Shown one piece after another: positions 45,655 to 55,908 of a DNA stretch of 64,000 bases. The notes beneath the pieces are model-generated. The model saw only the letters and a list, made by a program, of their open reading frames with translations. It did no database searches and was not told where the DNA came from. The stretch spans positions 3,906,001 through 3,970,000 of the forward strand of contig CAUWAG010000004.1 in assembly GCA_963556695.1 (NCBI GenBank), in the 5' to 3' direction. The translations under genes and the position numbers were made by a program. The stretch's first letter is position 1; the number at the start of each line of letters is the position of its first letter. The DNA comes from Anthostomella pinea (lineage: Eukaryota; Ascomycota; Sordariomycetes; Xylariales; Xylariaceae).

Positions 45655-46210
45655 GATTGATTGATTGATTGTATTTATCGTGGGTGCAGTCCCTCTATAG
45701 GGCAAACCACGCCTCTCAAAGCCATTGCATCGCAAGGTTGTAGAGGTGTCAGTCTAGATACATTCAGATCCGCGCACGAGCCTATCCTCGCTGTAGCGAT
45801 ACCAACCTGGAGTGACCAGATGGTTTTAGTCAATACCCAAGCACGATTCCGTCAGAAAAACCTCCTGTCCAGTGACAAAGCGACCCAGTGAACCTCAGTC
45901 CTCTGGTATACACATCGTTCCAGTAGCCGTTTGATATATGTCGCATTGGTGGGTGAAATAGGTGTTTGTTATCTGCTAGCAAGGGAAACCACAAGGGGAA
46001 AAACCTCGTAGGAGTGGGTATTGTGGAGACAAGCTGCTTGGCTATCGGGCTCTGCGATAAGGGGCCTCTCCACTGTCGTGTGCTGGTTGTCGACTCGCAC
46101 ATGCCGGGTCAGAAGGGGGCCATAGCAGGATTTGAACCCACTTGTTCTCGTCGCCCACCGCACAAACGAAAACACAACCAGGCGCATTTGACCCTTGCGC
46201 CATACGGCCA
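45655..46210 (-). mobile_element. tRNA-derived SINE nested in the LINE
   Basis: 556 bp between two perfect 15-bp duplications, in the same orientation as its LINE host. Its 5' end (46118-46209 on the minus strand) folds like a tRNA and contains pol III A and B boxes. A body of about 290 bp has no coding capacity. The 3' end (about 45661-45825) is related to the 3' tail of the surrounding LINE and finishes in a short tandem AATC/TTGATTGA repeat instead of poly-A. These are the defining parts of a SINE: a tRNA head, an unrelated body and a LINE-like tail. It encodes nothing and would depend on a LINE's enzymes. Confidence 0.9.
46118..46209 (-). other. tRNA-like head of the SINE with pol III A and B boxes
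   Basis: On the minus strand the first seven bases GGCCGTA (46209-46203) pair with TATGGCC (46124-46118) as an acceptor-type stem with one G.T pair. GGCGC and GCGCC form a perfect 5-bp D-type stem around AAGGGTCAAAT, which also contains the A-box-like TGGCGCAAGGG (46202-46192). GGTTCAAATCC (46138-46128) is a near-consensus B box set in a T-arm-like stem. The anticodon region is longer and irregular, so this is not a functional tRNA. Confidence 0.8.
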
Positions 46211-46225
46211 AGGGTCAAATTCAAT
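46211..46225. repeat. Target-site duplication of the SINE, right copy
   Basis: AGGGTCAAATTCAAT, matching 45640-45654 without mismatch. Confidence 0.93.
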
Positions 46226-48326
46226 AGCGTTGTTATGTCCCCATTGACTGAGCAAATAAAGATTTTCAGAAGCCTCTATAGCTGTTTCCTTAAGGTTCTT
46301 TCTAATGCAGAGAGTCGCTAGGTCGTCTGCATATCCAAAGCGTCTCTTTTTTATACCAAGTCGGGCACAGATTGGCTCTGTATACAGCATGTAAAGGATT
46401 GGAGAGGCTGGTGAGCCTTGTGGTAGCCCACAAGTGAGAGCTTTAATATTGGTCACAATACCTTCAAACTGAACCCTTGCGGACCGCTCGGACATGAATG
46501 ACTGGACCCATCTTATGAGAAAGCCCGGCCAGCCCTGTTCTCTCATACGAACCACCAGCCGTCCCATTAGGGCAGCATCAAAGGCCCCTTTCACGTCTGA
46601 CATGACTACTGTTGTAACGAGGTCTTGGTCAAGGGCCTGCTCAATATCGTGTATGAGTGCAGCTACCAGGTCAGTGGCAGAGCGCTTTGGTAGAGCTCCA
46701 AAATGTTGTGGAGCTAGAATTCCAAGTTTGACAACAAACCAGGTAATTCTTTTTGCGATGAGTCGTTTTAGGCCTTTGCCAAGACACGACAATAGCGATA
46801 TTGGTCTGTAGGCCCTGGGATTGGAGTAGTCTTTCTTGCCTGGTTTTGGGATCATCACCACCTCAGCTACTTTGAATGATTTAGGGTGGTGTCTGATCTG
46901 TGGATAGGTCTGGAACAGGGCTCTAACATGTTCCTTAATGACTGGCTAGCAAGCTTTCAGAATCCGTACTGTGAGGATGTCTACTCCCGGGGAATTGCTC
47001 TTGGTCCTTATAGTGCACCCTTCAGTCTCTTCTAGTCCGACATGGTATTCAAGGGGGATGTGTGGCTTGGGTTGTGTGATCTGAGCGGACCAGGGGTCAA
47101 TGATATCGTTGTCTGGGGTACTTCGTTCAAGTATGGCTGAGCATAGCGTATTTGTCTTGCTCTTTTGTGACTCAGATATTTGGTCTCCTATAATGATTGG
47201 GGGGAACGCAATCCTACAAATAGCTTGTGCCAGAAAACGATTCTGTACAGGTCCTTTGGTTCAATCGCTGAATCAATTAGAGTTTGCCAGTACTCTCTCC
47301 TAACTTTCTGAACCACGCGGCGAAATTCCCGTCGGGCTGAATTCCGCCCTTTTTGGCTTATAGTCTGTTTAGAAAGGGCCCTGTATGTCTGAACAGCTGC
47401 TTTGTAGTCATCATTCCACCAAGCAGTGGGCCTAGATTGACGGGGCTTCTTGCCCACTGTCCTGATACAGCCTTGGATCATGTTGATCAAGTTTTGTGTA
47501 AAGGCATCTATCTGGCCAGGGGATACACCCAGCCGGGGGAGTTTATGAATCCTGGTTTAGACATTATCTGCCAGCTCTTGTAGTTTATCGTCCGGTACTA
47601 TCTAATGATTGGCCTTGGAGACTCGGTCTAGATCTCCCTGAATTATAATGACTATTCGTAATGTCTTATGATCTAAGGTGCACTGAAGTGTATCATTGAC
47701 TGAGGCTTCAGCCATGGGGACATTTGAGAACACCAGATCTAGTACATTTCCGTCATCATGTGTTGGGACATCTGGTTCAGAAATCAGATCCAGTCCGTGA
47801 TCTGCCATAGTCTGTGCAAGTATGACACCACCATGATATCCTGGATTGCTCGAGTCCCAGGATGTGTTGCCAGCATTGAAATCTCCAGCTATAACACAGC
47901 CAAAAGGTGGAGTCCATACTTCCAGAATATCATCCACTTCCTGTGGGTTGTCACATAGCCGGTAGACACTGGCAAATGTAATGCTTTGTACCTTGACCCA
48001 GGTGATGTCTTGTGTAGCATAGGGCCAAAGTTGATCCGTTTAAAGGTATTTTCTTATATAGATGAGAGATCTGGGCCGTGTACTGTCGCTGTCCCAGGAA
48101 TCCACTGGGGAGTATATATCGTAATTAGGGTGTGTCTTTACTCCCATTCTCCTGCCTGGTGGTATGCCAACCTAGGGCTCTTGCATCAGAATGATGTCTG
48201 CTTGTTCTCCTTTGTAGTCAGCTAGGTTAATGGCTAACTCTGTAGGGCCTGCACTCTTTTGTCCTCCTGCTGTATTCACAGAATGGATGACTAGATGCCT
48301 GTATCAATGTGTTTTGTTTGATATAC

Positions 48327-49904
48327 CTAACATTGACTGACAATAATGGTATCGGCATCTCTGGGATGAGTTGTACCTGTTGTGTCGATTTGCATTGTGA
48401 TGTCTTCGTTATTATTGCTGGGTATTGACCCAGCTTGGTTTCTGCCTGTTTCATTGAAGGCCTTAGATCTGGCTCTTTTTCCAGCCAGCCTTATTTCCTG
48501 GATTTGCTCCCATGTGTGCTTGTGGATGATGCCTTTCACAACCTTGGGGCGTGCAGGGCATTTGTCGAAGTTGGCAGCATGAGGTCCTTTGCAGTTGATA
48601 CACTTTGGGATTGGTTTTTCGCACTCCTCCTGGTGTACTGTACTGGCGCAACGTACACATACTTGCTTTTCACATCGGTAGTTCCTATCATAGTATCTGA
48701 AGCAGCTCGCACACTGGTGAACCTTAGGGGAGTATTGAATGTGTCTTGACGTCATTAAGTGAGCAAAAAGCGTGAATGGTTTCTTTGCTGCACGGGGCAG
48801 AGAGATCACCCATGTGGTCTCCGGATCAGAATCAACTGTGTTCCTTAAGAGTATGCACCTTAAAGGTCTGTCACCTGTTTGGGCTTCAACTTCATCAGTA
48901 ACAGCAATGTCGGTAATGTCGATTGTTAACCCTTCCGCACTGATGACCTTTCTTGGGCATCCATTGACCTTGTAGTGATATCAGACCGTATAGGTCTCGA
49001 TCTTTTCTGCCTTAAGAATATTGGTGATTTCTTCTTGGAAGGCCAGGAGCTTAGCCTGAGTTGGCTTGTCTCTTAAGTGTAAGGTAAATCCGGAGGGGCA
49101 CCGGGTCACTTCTCTAAGCTCTTAAGGGTGGAGCTTAAGTCTTCTGTTCAGTGTAGACCTTATTCTGTAAGGCTCTAGGTGGCTATTATCCATGCGGACA
49201 AAGACCCAGAGATTATCCTGCTTCTTCTTCAGTTGGTTGGCAGTGATACGGGCGCCAGGCTGTGTTTTTTTTATGGTAGTATTGACTGTCTGTGGATGCT
49301 GTTGTTGGCTAGAGGAGACAGCTTGGGCGAAGGTTATGGTGGGCTTTACTATCTCTATCCCCCCAGGGATGGTCTTCCTTTTTGGCGGATCTCGGGTTTC
49401 TAGCCACTCGCTCAGACATTTAGAGAAGAAAGCGTTGAACTCCTTGGCATGAGAGTATAGTTCGGTTCCAGCTTTCTCAAGTGTCTTATCAACTGCTGTA
49501 GCACACTCTTGAAACATTGTTATCCTGGCTTCATAAAGGTGCTTGTCTTTAGCCAGTATTATGGCAACTTGGTCCTCGCACTCTAAAGAGGAGGTTTTAT
49601 TCCTTATATCGCGTGTAATGGCTTGGTCTGTCGAGATTTCGTTCAATTAAGGTCGTTTCATTCCAGTGGTACTGCTGTCATTGATATTTCGGGATTTTCC
49701 TTTCAGAGGGGAAATAACGGTGAAGTCAGCCTCAGAGACCTATGACGGGCTGCTGCTGATATCGTCAAGCAGCGCCTGGCGGAGCCTGCTCGGAGTTGCC
49801 GGGCCGTATGTCTTTCTAGGGGCCGGGGATTTGAACATGCCGCCGGTGGTCGTCTTTGGGACGGCCACGGGCGTGTTTGGGGGCCCGTTGTGGAAGGGTG
49901 CCAT
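48327..49904 (-). pseudogene. LINE ORF1 remnant (nucleic-acid-binding, CCHC zinc knuckles)
   Basis: One frame throughout, interrupted by stops. It begins near 49904 (MAPFHNGPPNTPVAVPKTTT), passes a TAG after ISSSPS and a TAA after TGMKRP, continues as 49122-49646 (a Gln/Lys-rich helical region), meets another TAA after LKLHP and a TGA after IETYTV, and ends with 48327-48809. That last part holds zinc-knuckle-like motifs: CASCFRYYDRNYRC, CVRCASTVHQEEC and CINCKGPHAANFDKC. TAG/TAA can each arise from CAG/CAA by one C-to-T change. ORF1 proteins of this class package LINE RNA. Confidence 0.85.
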
Positions 49905-50042
49905 CCGGCTTGTAAGAAAAATTCTCTTGTGCCTTGGCAAAGATAATCAGTTACTGAGAGAAGTGCCTACTTTAGCGAAGATATCGAGGTTGCGCCCTAA
50001 CAGCGGGGCGCCAAGAAAAATAGTTGTTTTCACGTGGATGAT

Positions 50043-50057
50043 GCGTCAAAAGATAAT
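50043..50057. repeat. Target-site duplication of the LINE, right copy
   Basis: GCGTCAAAAGATAAT, matching 43866-43880 without mismatch; it abuts the 5' end of the element. Confidence 0.9.
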
Positions 50058-50543
50058 GTCTCTGAGTTGAGGATCATTATCAAATCGATAATGGGTTATT
50101 TACGTTCTATAGACCTACGGATGAGTTCCGGTAACACTAGTATGGGGCGTGCCCTGAGTGTACCGTCGATCATCCTAGAAGTTATGGTCACAGGAAAGGG
50201 AGATTATCAATTGAACTGTGATTCTAGTTGTACTGAAATTTAGCAACATCAGCGCGCTCCTTGAGAGACAACGTCTTTGGACCGGCACGAAGTCACCAGC
50301 AGACTGCAATTACCAATTACTTGCATTGCTAGCATAGATCAGGCCTGTGCACCTCCTGGGGATTACTTCGTGGTCTTCCTCTTGACTACTTTTATACGAA
50401 TGAGCTTGTGTAAGAGGGGTTCTGGACTGACTGACGAATCCGGACCATATGAGCGATGATCTTCTGCTAAGGTTCTGCTATGTGTGCTTCACAATGGGTC
50501 GGATCGAAGCGGCGACACAATGAGTTGTATGAAAACGCTAAAG
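50058..50543. other. Intergenic region right of the LINE
   Basis: Sequence that was contiguous with 43865 before the LINE landed. No gene recognised on either side of the junction, so the insertion does not visibly disrupt a coding region. Confidence 0.4.
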
Positions 50544-52421
50544 TTATGTGACTACTCCTGGGTGAAAGACTGATGGAACAAGCACCCGTTGCCTTCTAGC
50601 AATACCCTTCTCTCCTCCCCTGCAATCTGTCTCTTTCATGAAACTCGTCTCATCCATAACAGGATGTTTCCCGTTCCAACGTCTAAGTACCTGAAGTAGA
50701 AACTCCGACCCTGTGGAAGAAGCTTGAGCGACTGCATTACTCGGTTGCTCCGCAGCAGCGGTTCTCTGAGCCTCGCAACCCGCCTCGAATTTTTCGATTA
50801 TCCGGCTTTGGGATTCGACAATAAACTTCCATTGTTTCAGGAAGTTTGGTGGCACATTGCCTACCATGTCGCGAACTGCTGCATCAATGTCCAGTGGGAG
50901 AGGTTTCCATACAAGCTTTTTCAGAGCTGTGAACGCGTACTCGCGTCGACCAAGAAAAAAAACAATGGTAGAAGTAGTCGGTAATAAGATGGAGGCCTTC
51001 CCAAGTGGCTATGGTATCGATGTTTTCCCACGAGAATTGTTCCTCTGAGTTTTCCTTGGCGTGAGCGAATCGAACTTGGCATTCAATCTCCTCCGACCCG
51101 CCCCATCGGACATCGCGGATCTGATCATACTCCCATAGCAACAGGCCATCTAGACCGTACTTAGGATTCTCCTGTCTGACAATTGTTTGATGTGCTGTCA
51201 CACTGTCTCCTGCCCTGGTTCGTGCTCTTGTTGGGCGGGAGATGGCCCGCGACACACGATTCTCTCCGTCAAGGTGGAGGCCTGCAGCCTTGGTTGCCTT
51301 TCGAACCTGTCCTTCGGTGGGAGCGTTCGCGGGTAATCCACCACTTTCTGCCAGACGCTTTTCGCGAGCACTCAAAGCTACTTCCAGTACCATCAAGAGC
51401 CCGTGCGTGTTGTCATCCACGCCACCAGTCAATTTCATTTTCGGTACATTTGGATTGAGAGGGTGATGGTTGATTTGGATTACCGCAAGTCCGAAACGTA
51501 CATCCTGTTTGAAATCGCACAGCATGACTCTGAAGCCAGGTACGTGCCAGAACGAGGGCCGGGTGATTGGCCGGGTGATTGGCCGGCCGGCAATCTCGAT
51601 CATTTCCAATAAAGCCGTTCTTTTGAAAAGGCCACTGTCGTAGTCTTTCTCCTCCCAGGATCTCTGTCTGAAAAAATCCAACTCCCGAAATCTAGTGCAG
51701 CCAGACAGCAAAGCCATGATACGTTGGCTGCACAACTAATTCATCCGGCTGCCTGTGTGGGTTTTAGACCAAGAAGGTGTGGTAGCAGTGGATGGCATAT
51801 CGTCCGGGTCGGATAGCACCTTGATTGATCGAATGAAAGACCGTCGCAAGGGAGTGATCGCGGCGAGGAAGACATGCATATGGACTGGCTCGAAGAATAT
51901 GAACGTGCTGACCTCGTAGAAGATGGGATATGTGGCGAGATCGACGTGTATTTCACGGCAGGTGCGTTGTAGCTCGGTCACCATCAGAGGGGCTTCGGCG
52001 GGCACCAGAACATCTGCGTCGTTGCTCGGGGTCTGCGCGCTGCGGTCGACGTTGTAACGCCCCCAACCGAATTTGCATGATCCTGCCTTGACCTGCCTTG
52101 GGAAAACATGTGCGGGCGTCGTTGGGGTATGCACATAAACAACAACGTACTTATAGATCTTCAGGCGGATCTGAAGACAGCATTAGCAGGCGCAATGAGT
52201 AGGACACAAACCCGAATGGGGTGTTTCCAGCAGTTAAGAGAGCCGCTGTATGTCGGCTCTGAAAGCCGGTCTGAGGGTTGATCTCACAGCGAAGCAAAGA
52301 TTGGAAGCTGCCTTACCTCTAGGGGCAACCTGAAGAAATTGCCCCGTCTGGTTTTCCTGTAAGCTTCCAGGGCCCTTGGGCATGGAGGCTCCATCGGGAT
52401 TGGGGCCGCGCCGTCATTCAT
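50544..52421 (-). pseudogene. Decaying 2EXR/DUF7730-like gene with stop and frameshift
   Basis: Minus strand. Exon 1 52317-52421 and exon 2 from 52170 join across a 146-nt intron (GTAAGG...TTCAG) to give FFRLPLEIRLKIYKYVVVYV, the start of a 2EXR/DUF7730-type domain. The frame is then stopped by TAG at 51736-51738 but stays open for another 283 codons in the same frame (RIMALLSGCTRFRELDFF onward). It breaks again at a run of eight T (minus strand, 50955-50962): one T fewer would continue into EYAFTALKKLVWKPLPLD and the helical C-terminus ending at 50544. A 12-bp in-frame duplication (51559-51582) repeats ITRP. The stop could be skipped by a 42-nt GT/AG segment, unusually short for an intron. 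Either a recent pseudogene or two sequence errors. Confidence 0.65.
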
Positions 52422-54255
52422 GTTGGCCACAGTTGGTGAGCGCGGGACTGTGGAGCATAATCGATGCTTGAGCTGAAAGTGCAATGTGGCTGAGAGTTGA
52501 TGATGAAGCTGTAGCAGAATAACGAGATAGTAGCTTATGTATGGATGTAGTACTGCACTTGATGGGCAATGGGATGATGTCGACAAGTCGTGGTCCCAAG
52601 GGCCAAGGCAGATGTCAAGTCATAGTTAATCGGAGATGTCATGTGCGCAGCTTCCTATGCTCAACCAACTACATCTTGCAGGTGGGAAGGCAGGCACTGG
52701 ACACATGCATGATGCATTTGGACAGCACATGGACAGGAAATGCAGGAGCATGTTCATGTAAGGAGGAAGCAGCCGTCCCTACCACGCCCACCAACTTCAT
52801 GTCAGCATGCAGCAGGTTCAATGTGTGAATGCACCAAGGAGCCTCCGAATACTCTGACTACCAAGACCTTAGACAGCGTGACTGATCTGGCTTGGAGGTG
52901 CTCAAGGCTCAAAGGTTGACTCGATAAAAAATGAAAGTCATGATGCCGGTTCTCCCCTTTTCATGGTGTTTCGACTGGGAGAGCGAGCAATGGCAGAATG
53001 GCACAACGGGCGCTAAGGTTAGTGGCTGTGTGGGAGCAGGTGGTCATGTGACCGAGTGACCCTGGAAGTGGCTTGCGCCTCGACTTTGACAGTGGCGCCA
53101 CCAGCTGCTCATACGAGACAACCACATAAACTCACATCCAGTCCATTCTGATGTTCATGTGTCTGAAAACACTGTAGGTGAAGCTGTTGGTCAACGTTGG
53201 AAAGTTCGATACGCTAAGGTGAGCGAACCATCCTGACTCCTGAGGTCGCTGATGCTACTAAAAGTACACGTGTAGGTACCTAGTCATCAGGAGTCAGGAT
53301 CGCTTGGCTGATGATTGATGTGCAAGCACTGGCTATAATTATCGGCCGCTACGTTTCACGGCCTGTTTCTAGGAACTTACCATCTTTACTTAGTAATTAT
53401 ACTGGATCACAGCGGGGTCGTTCCTTGTGATCGCCGCACAAGCCTTACCACCACAGCACATGATGCCCGTGGTCCTCATCAATCAATACGACGAAACCCT
53501 GTTCTGCGCTCTTGGTCTTCTCAAGTTCTCAATGTCATGTGGTCGCCGCGATACATCTCGCATGTATCGCCTGCCGCAAAGGGCAAGATGCTCCCCCGCG
53601 CGAAAGGTCCCTCGGCGGCAAGCTGGGGTTGCAATGCAGGGGTCTGGTTCCGCATCGTGGGCCTTGTTGACCATCTCATTGATCCAGCCATCCCATCTGC
53701 CCAGCAAGCATGACCTGGCGGTCCGATTGCCCGCCGTTGCTCCTCGGCCACTTGAACACACACGGCGCAAATGCTGACTGTCGCATGGCCTATTTCAGGA
53801 AGGCCGCCGCAGTGACGCACATGTATGATGTTGCTGGCCCATGATAGGATTCGTCCATCTGGGGACGCTGGGACCAATCGTGTGCCTGGTCCATGGTAGA
53901 CCCCTGATGTCTGGTGATCCTATCCGTTGGCAGATCGCATCATTTATGCCACGGTATGCCTCGATACTTATAAAGACTCCCGCTGGACCACCCATCCCCG
54001 GCCGGCCTGGGAGGCGCACACGCTCTGGAAGACAGCGAGATAACTGGCAGGTGAACAGGAAATCGTGTTGCGTCCCCATTCTCCATTTACGACTTCACTA
54101 CATTCGCTGTTCGTTCGTCTCGCTGAAGCTCTGGGCAATTCTATCACCACTAATAGATTGATATCCTGGCCATTAAATCAATACACGAATGCGAGCGGTC
54201 TGATCCAGCGCAGCTACATTTTCGAGTATCAACAGCTCTTCGGAGCCACCGCAAG
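52422..54255. other. Intergenic region
   Basis: 1.8 kb upstream of both flanking genes. It includes an inverted repeat at 53230-53300 and several unconvincing ORFs (the largest, 53521-53877 minus, has no domain). The last 100 bases likely hold the promoter of the PLC-like gene. Confidence 0.4.
53230..53300. repeat. 14-bp perfect inverted repeat with 43-bp spacer
   Basis: ATCCTGACTCCTGA (53230-53243) is the exact reverse complement of TCAGGAGTCAGGAT (53287-53300). It could form a hairpin or be a relic of a small inverted-repeat element. No target-site duplication is obvious. Confidence 0.6.
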
Positions 54256-55288
54256 ATGCGTACTGCCATCATCTCGGTTCTCGCGCTTGCCGCGGGCTCA
54301 TTCGCACTCGACTGCAACGGCAACTCAGCACTCTGTGATCGTGCATACAGCCATGTCACCTTCGTCGGCTCCCACAATGCTCCATTTCATGTCGACATAC
54401 CCGGGTTCCCGAACCAACACACCAACGTGACAGCTCAGTTGAATCAAGGGGTTCGGTTCTTGCAGGCCGCGACCAAGAACAAGGATGGTGTCGCCGAGAT
54501 GTGTCACACGTCGTGTGATACCCTGGACGCTGGGACCCTCGAGAAATACCTAGAAGAGATAAAGTCTTGGGTGGATGCGAATGCTAATGAGGTCGTCACG
54601 CTGCTCCTCACGAATGGTGACGCTATCAATATCACCAAATTCGACGACGCTTTTAAGGCGGCCGGATTGTACCAGTATGTCTTCACGCCAAAGGCCCAGC
54701 TCGGGTTGGACGACTGGCCGACTCTGGGCAAACTCATTAATGATGGCACAAGAGTCATTGTGTTAATGGGTAAGTCTCCGTTCCCACTCACTTCTCCGTG
54801 TGTTGGAGTAACACGGGTGGTATGCGACTAACACAAGGGACAGATTACCACGCAGACACTTCGGAGGTGCCGTACATTCTTGATGAGTTCAATACCTACT
54901 ACTTCGAGACGCCTTTCGACCCGATTCAAGACCAATTATCGTCATGTGGTATTGATAGGCCTCCAGACGCATCAGCAGACGGGCGGATGATCCTCGCGAA
55001 TCATAACCTCAATTACAAACTTCCATTGACTGACGACACTTTAATTCCCGAGAAACTCAGTGCGATCGACACCAACTCTGTCAAATCGATCATGGCACAA
55101 GTCGATACCTGCGTGGGCAGCTATAAACGATATCCCAACGTCGTACTGGTAAGAACCCTTCAGTTTGGAGCCCCGAAAGTCAATGGTAAACAAGATGTGC
55201 TTGAGCATGTGCTAATACCCTCTCGTAGCTTGACTGGATTAGTGTGGGCGACGCGATGAAAGCTCAGAACCAGCTTAACGGGATATAG
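54256..55288 (+). CDS. Secreted PLC-like phosphodiesterase
   Basis: Three exons, 54256-54769, 54844-55148 and 55229-55288 (introns 74 and 80 nt), encode 292 residues. The first ~18 residues (MRTAIISVLALAAGSFAL) are a signal peptide. The mature protein follows the PI-PLC X-like TIM-barrel pattern seen in secreted fungal phosphodiesterases: VTFVGSHNAPF with the first catalytic-type His40, QLNQGVRFLQAATK, EMCHTSCDTLDAG, VTLLLTNGD, VIVLMGDYHAD (formed across intron 1), LANHNLNYKL and, from exon 3, LDWISVGDA. Family members may cleave phosphoinositide or glycerophosphodiester bonds; real activity is rarely tested. Four or more cysteines suggest disulphides. The usual GAHDSA near the first His is GSHNAP here, so catalysis is uncertain. 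Confidence 0.9.
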
Positions 55289-55777
55289 ATAGCCGCGGAA
55301 CTGTTACGGTTTGAAGCCGTGGGGTGTTAATGATCTATCTTACTACATAATGAATGAATCTAAGTTTATTTCCTGTTAATGGATTTCCCAATAACAGGGG
55401 ATCATGCCTGATGCCCTCTCAATGGAAGTGCATGGTATGAGTCCTGATAAGAGGGCTGACCACCAAGTTACCGCTGCTAGGGATATGATGATTCAAGATT
55501 ATATGGCGTCTACACACAATCGCCAATGATGGTAGCTATCTAGCTCGGCTAAGCTGTCTATTTAACTGCAATCAATGTAACCAGCAGACATGTGGCGCTA
55601 GCCTCTTGGCCATCGGTGAAAGGAATCGAACCTGATAGCGACCAAACGTCCGTTTCGTCTCGCCCCGTCCCTTGCCAGCTATGAGGGACATAATGATCTA
55701 GAACCATATAGCATCTCCATACAAAAAACCTGATCGTAATAGCCATTTCACGTAACAAGTCAAACCAAGGTTATTAA

Positions 55778-55837
55778 TGCAGTTATTCGTGCAGTTGTCG
55801 GTATAGTTATCGGTGCAGTTGTAGGTGCAGTTAGTTG
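55778..55837. repeat. Five tandem copies of a 12-bp unit (TGCAGTTNTNGG-like)
   Basis: Units: TGCAGTTATTCG, TGCAGTTGTCGG, TATAGTTATCGG, TGCAGTTGTAGG, TGCAGTTAGTTG, in perfect 12-bp register. On the minus strand they read as Asn/Cys/Thr-rich peptide repeats, but no gene is supported there. Confidence 0.8.
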
Positions 55838-55908
55838 CACTGCAGCTGGCTGGCAGGTGCGGGATGGAAACAAAGCACAAACAAGGAGTCTTAACAAGGT
55901 GCAAATAG
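55826..55908 (+). repeat. Dispersed repeat fragment, copy 1
   Basis: Resembles 60783-60853 in the same orientation: shared blocks GCAGGTG-GG, GGAAACAA, and TAACAAGGTGC near the end. Identity is roughly 70 percent by eye. Probably an end fragment of an old transposon; the class is unclear. Confidence 0.5.

Larger units (their letters stand above)
44070..48000 (-). pseudogene. LINE ORF2 remnant: endonuclease, reverse transcriptase, RNase H
   Basis: Fragments in order on the minus strand. Endonuclease (to 47602): FASVYR, GCVIAGDFNAGNTSW with the catalytic GDFN, and NVLDLVFSN. A linker (47188-47490) contains AWWNDDYKAA. Reverse transcriptase (46109-46861 and continuing at 45735 after the SINE): PKPGKKDYSNPRAYRPISLL, the first catalytic Asp in VVMSDVKGAFDAA, GLPQGSPASP, and the catalytic YADD in FGYADDLA. 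RNase H (44623-44928): IYSDGSQLD, EVIDAKVHGAL and CLDNTSVVDG, all three acidic residues present. C-terminal end at 44070-44309 with FFFCKRLGKNRLLP. Removing the SINE plus one target-site copy (571 bp) puts the two RT halves back in one frame. A separate frame change lies between the linker and the RT. Confidence 0.9.
43881..50042 (-). mobile_element. Non-LTR retrotransposon (LINE, Tad/I-like), full length but inactivated
   Basis: Bounded by a perfect 15-bp duplication. Reading the minus strand: a 5' leader; ORF1 (start near 49904) with a basic N-terminus and CCHC zinc knuckles; ORF2 with apurinic-type endonuclease, reverse transcriptase, RNase H and a C-terminal Cys/His segment; then a 3' tail of ~190 bp ending in an A-rich AAATACAAAACAAACAA. 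The order and the presence of RNase H match the Tad1/I group of fungal LINEs. Length is about 5.6 kb without the nested SINE (45655-46210). In-frame stops in ORF1 and at least one frame change in ORF2 mean it cannot be autonomous now. The stops are all explicable as C-to-T or G-to-A changes, as RIP makes. The block is more A/T-rich than its flanks. Confidence 0.93.

Noticed and set aside
55610..55690. A tRNA-like B box (GGTTCGATTCC) on the minus strand.
   Set aside because: No acceptor or D stem could be formed around it at tRNA distances, so I do not call a tRNA.
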